Source of the DNA: Olavius algarvensis associated proteobacterium Delta 3
GTDB lineage: Bacteria > Desulfobacterota > Desulfobacteria > Desulfobacterales > CAFBRK01
DNA: 32,484 bases
Direction of reading: 5' to 3'
Assembly (NCBI GenBank): GCA_903231505.1
Contig: CAFBRK010000194.1
Location: 1 to 32,484, forward strand
The first letter of the stretch is position 1. Each line of letters opens with the position of its first letter. Below, one piece after another: positions 1 through 7,359 of the stretch. The translations under genes and the position numbers were made by a program. Under the pieces are notes generated by a model that searched no databases, was not told the DNA's origin, and was given only the letters and a program-made list of their open reading frames with translations.

Positions 1-110
1 AAGCTGTAGTAAATCTACCGCGAACCTCGAATAACGCCGGCCATGAAAGTCTCCGTTTGGCCCGAAGGGTGAAATCTTTTCAGTCAGTTTTAAGTATATC
101 GTTATAATGT

Positions 111-1247
111 CTATGAAGATATGGTGCGGCTCAGGCTGCCATATACCCTATTCTTTGCCATATGCAGGGTGAGAAGACTGTCCATGACGTTGAATACAAT
201 TAAAAGAATGCCTGCAGCGATGAAGGTCTCCATTGACGGCGAAAGCAGGGTGGAGATGATGACAAACCAGATCCCAACAGAAACAAGGAGCTCCAAACCG
301 CCGAGGAGTCGATGGCCCAGATACAGATCCCCCCATCCGGGCAGAAGCAGGGACTTTAGAAAGGCGGTCCGGGGAGTTTTAAATCCGGTTTGACAGTGGG
401 CGCAGGTCTGAAGGCCCTTTTCCAGCGGAACGAAGCAACTGGGGCAAAGGTCATCAAAAAGCGCCTTGAGTTTGCCGGCGGGTTTCGGTTCTTCGATTTG
501 GGTGGTGACAAATTCGGCGACTTCTTTCAAACTGAACCGATCCACGTAGTTGAAAATACGCTTTTTGCCCGTTTTGCGAAGAAAGGTAAGGTTGGTAAAG
601 ATAAACCCCCTTTTCACCTTTTTAATGTCCGCGTATGGAATCTGGAACAGATAGTGGGTCGGCCGTTTCATCCGGTAGGTGGTGTTGATCATGATCACCC
701 GCCGATCCGTGCAAAGAATTGCATACCGGTTGTAGAGCAGGGTCAGCGCGCCGTTGCCCAACAATACTTCCAGGGGATAGTTCGCGACGCCCCGGGCCAC
801 CTTTTTCACGACCTCATCGTTTTCCAGGATGTCCTTTAGAACCGGAGCCACACAAGTGATAACATTGACCTTTATTTTATTTTTGCCGCTTTTGTAGCCA
901 CCTTTTTTATTGACGGTGAGGATCTCGTCAAAATCCAGATTTGCCGATGGCACCGTCTCTAATTTGGGGAAAACGGCAAAGCACGGGTGGTCAAACTTCG
1001 AGGCGTCTGAAATCCCGCCTTCTGGTGGGGGCGGCACCCGGAAACGGGCTGTTTGAACCGGCGGCAACGTCGGTGTGGCCCGCTTTGATTTCGACGTCGG
1101 CGTGGTATCTGCATGGGATGCGGCTACCGGCGGCTTGATGACAATTTTACCACTGCAGCGTTTGCACGTCGCTTTGGCGCCACTTGCCGGTATCCGCGTT
1201 TCCGGAATGTTATAATCTGCATTACAGCTGGGGCATATCACCTTCAT
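111..1247 (-). CDS. Zinc-ribbon / PH-like domain membrane protein, unknown function
   Basis: Protein of 378 aa. The N-terminus is a zinc ribbon of the MJ0042 type (Cys5, Cys8, Cys28, Cys31), followed by a Pro/Thr-rich linker. Residues about 120-255 resemble a bacterial PH-like domain (beta-rich, with CTDRRVIM and an IPYADIKKV segment). A second ribbon follows (Cys268, Cys271, Cys282, Cys285), then two hydrophobic segments at about 315-335 and 340-360 that should anchor the protein in the inner membrane. I chose the ATG at 1247 because GGGAGG lies 5-6 bases upstream. An in-frame GTG at 1268 would add seven residues but has no better ribosome site. MJ0042 ribbons are common at the N-termini of deltaproteobacterial membrane and regulatory proteins, and their ligand is usually unknown. 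The specific role is unknown. Confidence 0.8.
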   Translation of the reverse strand: MKVICPSCNADYNIPETRIPASGAKATCKRCSGKIVIKPPVAASHADTTPTSKSKRATPTLPPVQTARFRVPPPPEGGISDASKFDHPCFAVFPKLETVPSANLDFDEILTVNKKGGYKSGKNKIKVNVITCVAPVLKDILENDEVVKKVARGVANYPLEVLLGNGALTLLYNRYAILCTDRRVIMINTTYRMKRPTHYLFQIPYADIKKVKRGFIFTNLTFLRKTGKKRIFNYVDRFSLKEVAEFVTTQIEEPKPAGKLKALFDDLCPSCFVPLEKGLQTCAHCQTGFKTPRTAFLKSLLLPGWGDLYLGHRLLGGLELLVSVGIWFVIISTLLSPSMETFIAAGILLIVFNVMDSLLTLHMAKNRVYGSLSRTISS

Positions 1248-1731
1248 GTTGTCCTCCCAGGAAGCCACGTTTTTACGAAAATGCCTACTGTTCTGCCCTT
1301 TTTTGTCATCTGAATCGTCGTTTGACGGCCGTCGTTCGGATGCCGGGCCACAGGCGATGCCTGTCTCGATCGCCCCATTGCCGATTTCGACGTATCTGAA
1401 AATAGTTATTTTTATATTTAAATTTCAGCATGTTGATTTTTGTCCCGCATGGCCGAGGACAGTTCGTTTCATACGGCGACTCTTTTGCCCCCGAACCTCC
1501 CGGTCAACGCATTCGGATTGACGCTGTCCCTGACGCCAATATTCTGCACGTTTTATGCCACAGCTTGCCGGCGGACACCCAATGATTAGCTTTCATGGAT
1601 ACATCCTTCATTCAACGAGCTGATTGTTGCTCCATTTTGCCTATCTGCCGTGTTCAACCGGTGGCGTGGGACAAAGTTCGGCGATGGTCATCGACCCCAT
1701 TACAGGTTCAACCCACCCGGAGGATCGGCTC
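1248..1731. other. Intergenic region between divergent genes, no gene seen
   Basis: This 484-base gap separates a leftward and a rightward gene, so it should hold both promoters. A clearly AT-rich stretch lies at about 1396-1436. No sigma-54 site, strong hairpin or family-like reading frame was found. The short open frames here have no ribosome site and no recognisable composition. Confidence 0.4.
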
Positions 1732-2091
1732 ATGCTGGAGCTGCTGTATAATTCACCGATCCGACAGGGCTTAACCCTGCTGCTTATGGCCACCTCCATG
1801 ATTTTTGCCTGTTATAGTTTCCGACATTTTAGAAGGGTCGTCGGAAAACAGGAAAATGCGGATCGCCCCATGACGATTGTACGGGGCCTGAGGGGGCTGA
1901 TCATTGCACTCACCACCCTTGCCTGGGCTGCCGGGATTTACCGGGAGCAGGAATGGCTGCTGATTATCGGGCTGGTAATCCTTGCTCAGGAAATGTATGA
2001 AATGGGTGTTCTGTCTCTGATCCTTCGATATGGGCACACGTTATCCTATGGGAGGGACCGGATTGAAACACCCGACACAGTCGCCTGCTGA
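1732..2091 (+). CDS. Small integral membrane protein, unknown function
   Basis: Protein of 119 aa when started at the ATG at 1732, which has GGAGG at 1719-1723 with an 8-base spacer. The in-frame upstream candidates at 1624 and 1684 lack a ribosome site. Three hydrophobic stretches are visible, at about residues 13-31, 57-75 and 82-105, joined by short basic loops (for example RHFRR). The tail is short and polar. No catalytic or metal motif is visible. It ends 68 bases before hcp on the same strand, so co-transcription is possible but unproven. I do not recognise the family. Confidence 0.6.
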   Translation: MLELLYNSPIRQGLTLLLMATSMIFACYSFRHFRRVVGKQENADRPMTIVRGLRGLIIALTTLAWAAGIYREQEWLLIIGLVILAQEMYEMGVLSLILRYGHTLSYGRDRIETPDTVAC

Positions 2092-2121
2092 GGTGTAAAT
2101 TTTTTTCCAAACCGCACGTTT

Positions 2122-2134
2122 ACGGAATATCCGT
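2122..2134. promoter_or_regulatory. Short palindrome in the hcp leader
   Basis: ACGGA-ATA-TCCGT is a 13-base inverted repeat with 5-base arms. It lies 12 bases before the hcp Shine-Dalgarno sequence. It could be an operator or a small mRNA hairpin. It does not match the FNR or HcpR consensus, and no clear -35/-10 pair was found nearby. Confidence 0.3.
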
Positions 2135-2159
2135 TACCATGACACGAAGGAGGAAGCCG

Positions 2160-3788
2160 ATGTTTTGTTATCAATGTGAACAAACCGCCAAAGGAACGGG
2201 CTGCACCGTGCTTGGGGTTTGCGGCAAAAAACCGGAGATCGCCACTTTGCAGGATCTGCTGATTTACACCCTTGTCGGGCTGTCCCAGGTGGCGGTCGAG
2301 GGCCGAAAGGTGGGTATTACGGATGCCGACACCAATGTATTTACGGTAAGGGCGGCGTTTTCGACCCTCACCAACGTGGATTTCGATCCGGAGCGCTTCG
2401 TTGCCTTGATCCACGAAGGGGCACGACGGAGAGATGAACTGAAACAGGCCGTTCAGGGTGCCGGCGGAAATGTCGATTTTCCCGGTGATGCCGCAACATT
2501 TATACCCAAACCTACCGTCGATGAGCTGGTCGAGCAGGGATTCGAGTACGGACTCAAGTCTTACCCCGCCGACAACCCGGACATTCTTTCCCTAAAACAC
2601 ACCGTCCTGTTTGGCATCAAGGGGGTGAGTGCCTATGCCGACCATGCGCAAATTCTCGGCCAGGAGGATGACAGCGTCTACGGATTTGTCCACGAGGGAC
2701 TTGCGGCTATTTTAAGAGAGGATCTCAGCCTAAACGATTGGGTCGGGCTCGCTCTCCGCTGCGGTGAAGCGGCCGTCAACGCCATGGCGCTTCTGGATGC
2801 CGGAAACACGGGCGTTTATGGGCATCCGGTACCGACCCAGGTCCCGCTCGGCACCAGGAAGGGAAAGGCGATCCTGGTGTCCGGACACGATCTGCATGAC
2901 CTGGAAGAGTTGCTGAAGCAGACCGAAGGAAAAGAGATTTACATCTATACCCATGGGGAGATGCTGCCCACCCATGGCTACCCCCGGTTGAAGCAGTACG
3001 ATCACTTCTACGGTCATTACGGGACCGCCTGGCAGAATCAGACCAAAGAATTTTCCGATTTCCCCGGCGCTATTCTCATGACCACCAACTGTATCCAGCG
3101 GCCAAAGAAAGAATATACGGAAAACATTTTTACCAGCGGCATGGTCGGCTGGCCGGATATTCCCCATGTATCGGACCAGAATTTTCAGCCGGTGATCGAT
3201 CGCGCGCTCGAACTTCCGGGTTTTCCGGAAGATAGAAACGGCACGGAGGTCACTGTGGGCTTTGCCCGAAATGCGGTTCTTGGGGTGGCCGACAAAGTCA
3301 TCGAGGCGGTCAAGGCCGGCAGCGTCCGCCACTTTTTTCTCGTGGCCGGCTGCGATGGCGCCAAACCCGGTCGCAACTACTACACCGAGTTTGTGGAAAA
3401 AGCCCCCGAGGATACCATCGTGCTGACCCTGGCCTGCGGCAAATTTCGATTCTTCGACAAGCCGCTCGGCGACATCGGCGGCATCCCCAGACTCCTGGAT
3501 ATCGGTCAGTGCAACGATGCTTATTCGGCGGTGCAGATTGCCACTGCCCTGGCAGGGGCATTCAATGTGGGGGTAAATGAACTTCCCCTGTCGCTGATCA
3601 TATCCTGGTACGAGCAGAAGGCAGTGTGTGTGCTGCTCGCCCTGCTTCATCTTGGAATCAAAGGGATTCGGCTGGGGCCCTCCCTGCCGGCGTTCATTAC
3701 ACCGAACGTTTTGGATGTGCTGGTGAAGAATTTTGACATCAAGCCGATCGGCACAGCCGAAGGAGACCTCCAGGAAATTCTGGTTTAA
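2160..3788 (+). CDS. hcp: Hybrid cluster protein (hydroxylamine/NO reductase), class I
   Basis: Protein of 542 aa, full length for the family. The N-terminal cysteines are spaced C3-x2-C6-x8-C15-x5-C21, the class I pattern that binds a [4Fe-4S] cluster in Desulfovibrio, not the x11/x6 pattern of enterobacterial Hcp. All hybrid-cluster ligands can be placed: His243, Glu267, Cys311, Cys398 (the persulfide position), Cys426, Cys451, Glu485 and Lys487. Family members reduce hydroxylamine in vitro and are now tied to NO detoxification and protein S-nitrosylation. The ATG at 2160 has AAGGAGG directly upstream; the in-frame ATG at 2139 does not. The protein is cytoplasmic. With the NorR-like regulator, hemerythrin and nitrate reductase downstream, it fits a reactive-nitrogen defence role. 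Confidence 0.97.
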   Translation: MFCYQCEQTAKGTGCTVLGVCGKKPEIATLQDLLIYTLVGLSQVAVEGRKVGITDADTNVFTVRAAFSTLTNVDFDPERFVALIHEGARRRDELKQAVQGAGGNVDFPGDAATFIPKPTVDELVEQGFEYGLKSYPADNPDILSLKHTVLFGIKGVSAYADHAQILGQEDDSVYGFVHEGLAAILREDLSLNDWVGLALRCGEAAVNAMALLDAGNTGVYGHPVPTQVPLGTRKGKAILVSGHDLHDLEELLKQTEGKEIYIYTHGEMLPTHGYPRLKQYDHFYGHYGTAWQNQTKEFSDFPGAILMTTNCIQRPKKEYTENIFTSGMVGWPDIPHVSDQNFQPVIDRALELPGFPEDRNGTEVTVGFARNAVLGVADKVIEAVKAGSVRHFFLVAGCDGAKPGRNYYTEFVEKAPEDTIVLTLACGKFRFFDKPLGDIGGIPRLLDIGQCNDAYSAVQIATALAGAFNVGVNELPLSLIISWYEQKAVCVLLALLHLGIKGIRLGPSLPAFITPNVLDVLVKNFDIKPIGTAEGDLQEILV

Positions 3789-3863
3789 CCTGAATAAACG
3801 GCGCGGGAGGAATGCTGCATGCCGGATACCCGGCACCTGAACCCCAACGGTTGCACTGTATTC

Positions 3864-4115
3864 ATCGAGATTTAGCGCTGTTTCCTGGAAGAACACTTTT
3901 CCGAGCATATATTTCATTTTCTCTTTGATGATAATTATATCGCTTCACACTTCCGCCACGCGGCCGCCGTGGATTCCAATTCGGATGTCCGTCGATACAC
4001 GGCCTGAGGCTTCCCTTAGGAGGCGTTTGTTGCCGTTGGCGGACCGCACAATTCCCGTCAGCTTCAGCTGGCCTATACGTATTGTGCCTTTGGGGTCGGC
4101 GGCTGTAAAAAGAAC
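3864..4115 (-). pseudogene. Degraded PilP-like (pilus assembly) domain fragment
   Basis: On the minus strand the frame from 4115 reads a segment like the C-terminal domain of PilP-type pilus assembly proteins. It has ADPKG, then IGQLKLTGIV, then RIGIHGGRVAEV. A TGA at 3945-3947 interrupts it, and beyond the stop the same frame continues the expected pattern with SDIIIIKEK, then MLGKVFFQETALNLD. Order and spacing match 'QLKLvGIv...G..IG.nGGRVveI..D.iiveE......GK....e..LkL' as I recall the family. There is no start codon with a ribosome site and no N-terminal signal or membrane segment, and hcp and the sulfite-oxidase-like gene flank it on the other strand. I infer a relic rather than a working gene. 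The assignment is from pattern memory only. Confidence 0.5.
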
Positions 4116-4135
4116 GCATTGCAAAGTCGTTTCAA

Positions 4136-4155
4136 AATAGCTACAAACAGCTATT
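4136..4155. repeat. Inverted repeat upstream of the sulfite-oxidase-like gene
   Basis: AATAGCT-acaaac-AGCTATT has perfect 7-base arms and a 6-base loop, centred about 67 bases before the start of the downstream gene. It could be an operator or an RNA hairpin. No U-tract follows, so a terminator is less likely. Confidence 0.35.
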
Positions 4156-4212
4156 CCTGTTCGAATCCTGTTGAACCAACACTTAATCGAAACCGCCCGG
4201 GAGATACCTGCC

Positions 4213-5268
4213 ATGACATCAAAGATGCGCGTAATGACCGAAAGGCCCCGGAATGCTGAAACCCCGGTAGAGCGCCTCCGATCCTGGATTACGGCCAACG
4301 ACGTGTTTTTCGATCGGAACCAGGGGCAGATACCGGAGACACTGGTGTCCCTGGAAGAGTATCGGCTGAATGTGGAGGGCGAAGTAAAAAAAACACTGGG
4401 CCTGTCTTTCGACCAGATTCTGCAGATGCCGAAAGAAATCGTTTCCAACACCCTGGAGTGTTCCGGGAACGGCCGTTCCCTCCTGGAGACAAAGGCACCC
4501 GGCAATCCCTGGACCATCGGCGGGGTTGGAAATGCCGTGTACGGAGGAATCTGGCTAAGGGACCTACTCGATCTGGCCGGTCTAACGGAAAAGTCCCGTC
4601 ACGTGGCCTTCGAGGGGATGGACAAAGGCCTCGGAAGGTCGGGCATAACATTCATCCGCAGCATCCCCATTGAGAAAGCCATGTCCTCCACATTGCTGGC
4701 ATACGAAATGAACGGGGAACCGCTACCGATCAAACACGGTTTCCCATTGCGGTGCCTGGCCCTTGGATGGACCGGCGCCAACTGCGTGAAGTGGCTGCAC
4801 CGGATCAATGTGCTGGAAAAACCCTACGAGGGGTTTTTCATGGACAAGGTCTACCGGGTTTTCCAGAAAGGACAGGATCCTAAAGAGGGTGAGGTTGTCA
4901 CGGGACTGAGCCTGAAATCCATGATTACCCAGCCCCTGTCGGAAGAGGAATTGACTCCCGGAAAGATCACCATCCTTGGTGCTGCCTACGCGGGTGAAGA
5001 GCGGATTGAACGGGTCGAAGTCTCCACAGACGGTGGGGGGAGCTGGAATACGGCTGATTTTCTGGGCCCGGATGAGTCTTATTCCTGGCGGCAATGGCAG
5101 TACATCTGGGAAGTCTCGGAGCCGGGTGAGTATCGTATTATGGCACGGGCCACGGATCGAGAGGGCCGGCAGCAGCCGATGAACGCCAGCTGGAATGTGC
5201 AAGGATACGGGAACAACGGTGTCCACGAACATGCCATCCGGATCCGTGTCAACCCGATGGGCGGCTAA
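4213..5268 (+). CDS. Sulfite oxidase-family molybdopterin enzyme, soluble
   Basis: Protein of 351 aa. The molybdenum-ligand cysteine is seen as Cys83 in LECSGNGRS, matching the CxGNxR signature of the sulfite oxidase superfamily. The catalytic domain continues through GGVGNAVYGGIWLRDLL and the KHGFPLRCLALGW / GANCVKWL segments typical of the oxidoreductase molybdopterin-binding domain. Residues about 225-345 look like the C-terminal immunoglobulin-like dimerisation domain (GAAYAGEERIERVEVSTDGG). I chose the ATG at 4213, preceded by GGGAG at 4199-4203; an in-frame TTG at 4171 is unlikely. No Tat (twin-arginine) or Sec signal is visible, so the protein is predicted cytoplasmic, unlike periplasmic sulfite dehydrogenases and MsrP. 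The substrate is not certain: sulfite is the family default, but nitrate-reducing relatives exist. No cytochrome partner is adjacent. Confidence 0.85.
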   Translation: MTSKMRVMTERPRNAETPVERLRSWITANDVFFDRNQGQIPETLVSLEEYRLNVEGEVKKTLGLSFDQILQMPKEIVSNTLECSGNGRSLLETKAPGNPWTIGGVGNAVYGGIWLRDLLDLAGLTEKSRHVAFEGMDKGLGRSGITFIRSIPIEKAMSSTLLAYEMNGEPLPIKHGFPLRCLALGWTGANCVKWLHRINVLEKPYEGFFMDKVYRVFQKGQDPKEGEVVTGLSLKSMITQPLSEEELTPGKITILGAAYAGEERIERVEVSTDGGGSWNTADFLGPDESYSWRQWQYIWEVSEPGEYRIMARATDREGRQQPMNASWNVQGYGNNGVHEHAIRIRVNPMGG

Positions 5269-5291
5269 CCCGAACCTGCCTTCTTGGATTC

Positions 5292-5386
5292 TATAGCAGT
5301 TGCCAAAAGTATGTTCCGGATGAAGGTAGGATCCACACCCTGGACCTTGAGTCCGGTTTCGGAACGGAATTCTGAAAATCGCTATA
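5292..5386. mobile_element. MITE-like element, short copy (95 bp)
   Basis: The element starts TATAGCAGTTGCC and ends AAAATCGCTATA. Its terminal inverted repeats are about 27 bases and imperfect, agreeing best at the outer TATAGC and inner GTTCCG. It shares both ends and the CCCTGGACCTT segment with the longer element at 24158-24450. It fills the gap between two convergent genes and carries no open frame. The outermost TA on each side could be a TA target duplication, as made by IS630/Tc1-mariner transposases; that is inference. Confidence 0.65.
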
Positions 5387-5417
5387 ATTATAATGATATC
5401 GAAATAACTGTTTGATC

Positions 5418-6542
5418 CTAGTGGATCTTCAAGCGGACCGCCAACTTATGCAGGTTGCTGCGGTGCATCCCGAGCCGACGGGCCGCTTCCGACCAGTTGC
5501 CACCCGTATCCTTAACAACCCTCAGAATGAGATCCCGCTGAAATTCATCAGACGCTTCCCTCAGGGTTCGCCCCTTAATCATCGAACGGATCTCCCCGCC
5601 GGGTGACATACCTTCGGTCGAGGCCGTTACCTCGAATTCCATCCCTAAATGATGCGGACCGATGGTCAGTTGCTCGCCGTTTCGGTGATCGGATGAGGCT
5701 CGCAGGAGGGCCCGTGCGATCACGTTCTCCAGTTCCCTGATGTTTCCGGGCCAGTTGTAGCGCTTTAACAGGTTCAATGCGTCTTGCTCGAGCCGTACCG
5801 TTCCCAGACCGATTCGCCGCTGTGTCAATTCACAAAAGTGTCCTGCCAGCAGGGGGATGTCTTCGATGCGTTCACGCAACGGGGGGACATGTATCGGATA
5901 CACATTCAACCGGTGGAACAGATCCGCGCGAAACCGGCCGGCGGTCACCTCCTGCTTTAGACGGCGATTCGTGGCAGCGATCAGGCGAACATTTACATGG
6001 TTGACCTGTCCGGCGCCGATCTTCTGGATTTCGCCGTTTTGCAGGGCCTCCATGAGTTCGGTCGTGTGCATCTCCGCACCGGCCAGGGCGGCGATAGCGC
6101 TTAAAAAGGTCGCGTCCAGCCCGTCAAAGGCGTCGGGGGCTACCGCATCTGCGGTGAGCACCCCGATCAGGGTGCTGTCCGCAAACAGCGGACATCCCAG
6201 GCACGAATGGATACGGCGACCCGTCAACGTTTCGTCCATCAGAAGCCCGTCGAAAGGGTCCGGCATGCGGCTGTCGGCCCGGAACCGGACCGGTTCCGCT
6301 GCATTGCAGATGATTTCCAATCGTGGATGATCGCCTTTCATAAAAGACCGGCCCATGACGTCTTCGGTAAGGCCGATGGCCGCCATTACCCGCAACGCCT
6401 CCCCATCGACCCTCAGAAGCGACGCAGCGTCATAGGGGATGATCCGTCGCAAGGATTCCAGCAGCCGACCATAGCGGCTCTCCGAATCCAGGGCGGACGT
6501 GAGATCCGACGCGATCGAAATTAAAAGTTCTATTTTATTCAT
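5418..6542 (-). CDS. NorR-type NO-responsive regulator lacking the AAA+ core
   Basis: Protein of 374 aa, about 130 residues shorter than E. coli NorR. The N-terminal GAF domain keeps every residue proposed to bind the NO-sensing non-haem iron: Arg74, Asp95, Asp98, His112, Cys114 and Asp132. The C-terminus keeps a Fis-type helix-turn-helix (GNWSEAARRLGMHRSNLHKL). Between them the frame jumps at about residues 167-169 from the GAF linker (LMEALQ) straight to NGEIQKIG, which normally lies after Walker B. Walker A (GETGTGKE), GAFTGA and Walker B (LFLDE) are therefore absent. The LIAATNR, GRFRADLFHRL and WPGNIRELE segments remain. Without ATPase and sigma-54 contact it cannot be a normal activator; it may compete for DNA sites or be a decaying gene. 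The ATG has only a weak ribosome site, and the palindrome at 6544-6560 starts one base upstream of it. Confidence 0.85.
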   Translation of the reverse strand: MNKIELLISIASDLTSALDSESRYGRLLESLRRIIPYDAASLLRVDGEALRVMAAIGLTEDVMGRSFMKGDHPRLEIICNAAEPVRFRADSRMPDPFDGLLMDETLTGRRIHSCLGCPLFADSTLIGVLTADAVAPDAFDGLDATFLSAIAALAGAEMHTTELMEALQNGEIQKIGAGQVNHVNVRLIAATNRRLKQEVTAGRFRADLFHRLNVYPIHVPPLRERIEDIPLLAGHFCELTQRRIGLGTVRLEQDALNLLKRYNWPGNIRELENVIARALLRASSDHRNGEQLTIGPHHLGMEFEVTASTEGMSPGGEIRSMIKGRTLREASDEFQRDLILRVVKDTGGNWSEAARRLGMHRSNLHKLAVRLKIH

Positions 6543-6543
6543 T

Positions 6544-6580
6544 GTTACAAAATTTATAACGATGTTGCATAAAATACAAC
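6544..6580. promoter_or_regulatory. Two tandem GTT-N11-AAC palindromes, candidate enhancer/operator
   Basis: Two 17-base inverted repeats lie 20 bases apart start to start: GTTACAAAATTTATAAC at 6544-6560 and GTTGCATAAAATACAAC at 6564-6580. They sit between the divergent NorR-like gene and the hemerythrin gene, about 65-100 bases upstream of the -24 element of the sigma-54-type promoter. That is the usual place for bound enhancer-binding proteins. The first nearly touches the NorR-like start codon, so occupancy could also repress that gene. The GT-N7-AC core described for E. coli NorR is not evident, so the binding protein is uncertain. Confidence 0.5.
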
Positions 6581-6643
6581 TTAATTTTGATGTAAAAAAG
6601 ATAACGAATAAACTAACAAACTGTAATCATATGTAAAAAATTC

Positions 6644-6659
6644 TGGTACGGTTGTTGCC
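6644..6659 (+). promoter_or_regulatory. Sigma-54 type -24/-12 promoter of the hemerythrin-nar operon
   Basis: TGGTACG-gttg-TTGCC matches the RpoN consensus TGGCACG-N4-TTGCW with GG and GC at the correct spacing. The predicted transcription start is at about 6670, which excludes upstream start codons and leaves a 45-base leader before the hemerythrin ATG at 6715. It points into the nar operon and lies beside a NorR-type (sigma-54 activator family) gene, which supports the call. Confidence 0.75.
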
Positions 6660-6714
6660 AATGAAAGATGGCAAGAGACCAGACAGACGTAAATACCATC
6701 CCGGGAGACTCTAT

Positions 6715-7278
6715 ATGAATCCTATCGAAGCGCTCAAAACCGAACATCGCGCGATCGAGACGGCTCTTGAAATTCTTTCGGAGATGTTTCCGCGCATTCA
6801 GGACCTTCATGGAAACGGCATCGTTCGGGATGCCCGACGACTGCTCGACTTTTTTCGGACGTTTGCGGATACCTGCCACCATGGCAAGGAGGAGCGGTTC
6901 CTATTTCCGGTCCTTGAACGGATCGGCGTATCCCGGAAGGGCGGCCCGATCGGCGTTATGCTCAGCGAACACGAGGAGGGGCGCATTCTCCTCCGGCAGT
7001 TGGAGGAGGCCCTCGGCCTTGTGGGGGCAGGAGACCCCTCGGCCGGCATCTTATTCAAGACAGCGGCGGAGGCCTACATCGAGCTGCTCCGGCAGCACAT
7101 TTTCAAAGAGGATACCGTGCTTTTTCAGATCGCGGAAGACCGGCTGTCGACCATCCGGAAGTCGACCCTTGCCGATCAATTCGATCGTTTTGAAAAGGAG
7201 CAGATCGGCACGGGCACCCATGAAGCGTTTCATCAAAGGTTGGATGAGTTGACGCAGCGATACGTTGACCCGGAGTAA
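6715..7278 (+). CDS. Hemerythrin-domain (HHE) protein
   Basis: Protein of 187 aa with the spaced His/Glu set of an HHE four-helix bundle: His11 in TEHRAIE, His55/His56 with Glu60 in CHHGKEERFLFP, His86 in SEHEEGR, and His128 with Glu132 in QHIFKEDTVLF. These should bind a diiron site. Family members bind O2 or NO, or aid repair of nitrosatively damaged iron centres (the YtfE/DnrN group). The start at 6715 follows GGGAG with a 7-base spacer and lies downstream of the expected sigma-54 transcript start, so longer upstream frames cannot be used. It is the first gene of the nar operon, 81 bases before narG. That position suggests it protects against NO formed during nitrate respiration, an inference from context. 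Confidence 0.9.
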   Translation: MNPIEALKTEHRAIETALEILSEMFPRIQDLHGNGIVRDARRLLDFFRTFADTCHHGKEERFLFPVLERIGVSRKGGPIGVMLSEHEEGRILLRQLEEALGLVGAGDPSAGILFKTAAEAYIELLRQHIFKEDTVLFQIAEDRLSTIRKSTLADQFDRFEKEQIGTGTHEAFHQRLDELTQRYVDPE

Positions 7279-7359
7279 CCGAGAAGCCATTCACGGCATC
7301 CGGCGAAGGTGCCCACATCGGACCTTTAATTTGAACAATTGACCCATGCGAGGTGAACC

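Noticed and set aside
3820..3835. TGCCGG-atac-CCGGCA hairpin after hcp as a terminator.
   Set aside because: The stem is only six base pairs and no U-tract follows, so I could not support it as a terminator.
2730..3917. A 395-codon open frame antisense to hcp.
   Set aside because: It is a shadow of hcp. Only its first part overlaps the PilP-like relic, which is annotated separately.
3945..3947. In-frame TGA in the PilP-like fragment as a second selenocysteine site.
   Set aside because: The family has no Cys at this position, no start codon or N-terminus exists, and no hairpin follows. A disabled gene is the simpler reading.
4158..4172. GTTCGAATCC, which resembles a tRNA T-loop.
   Set aside because: The flanking bases do not form a T-stem, and no anticodon or acceptor arms can be built around it.
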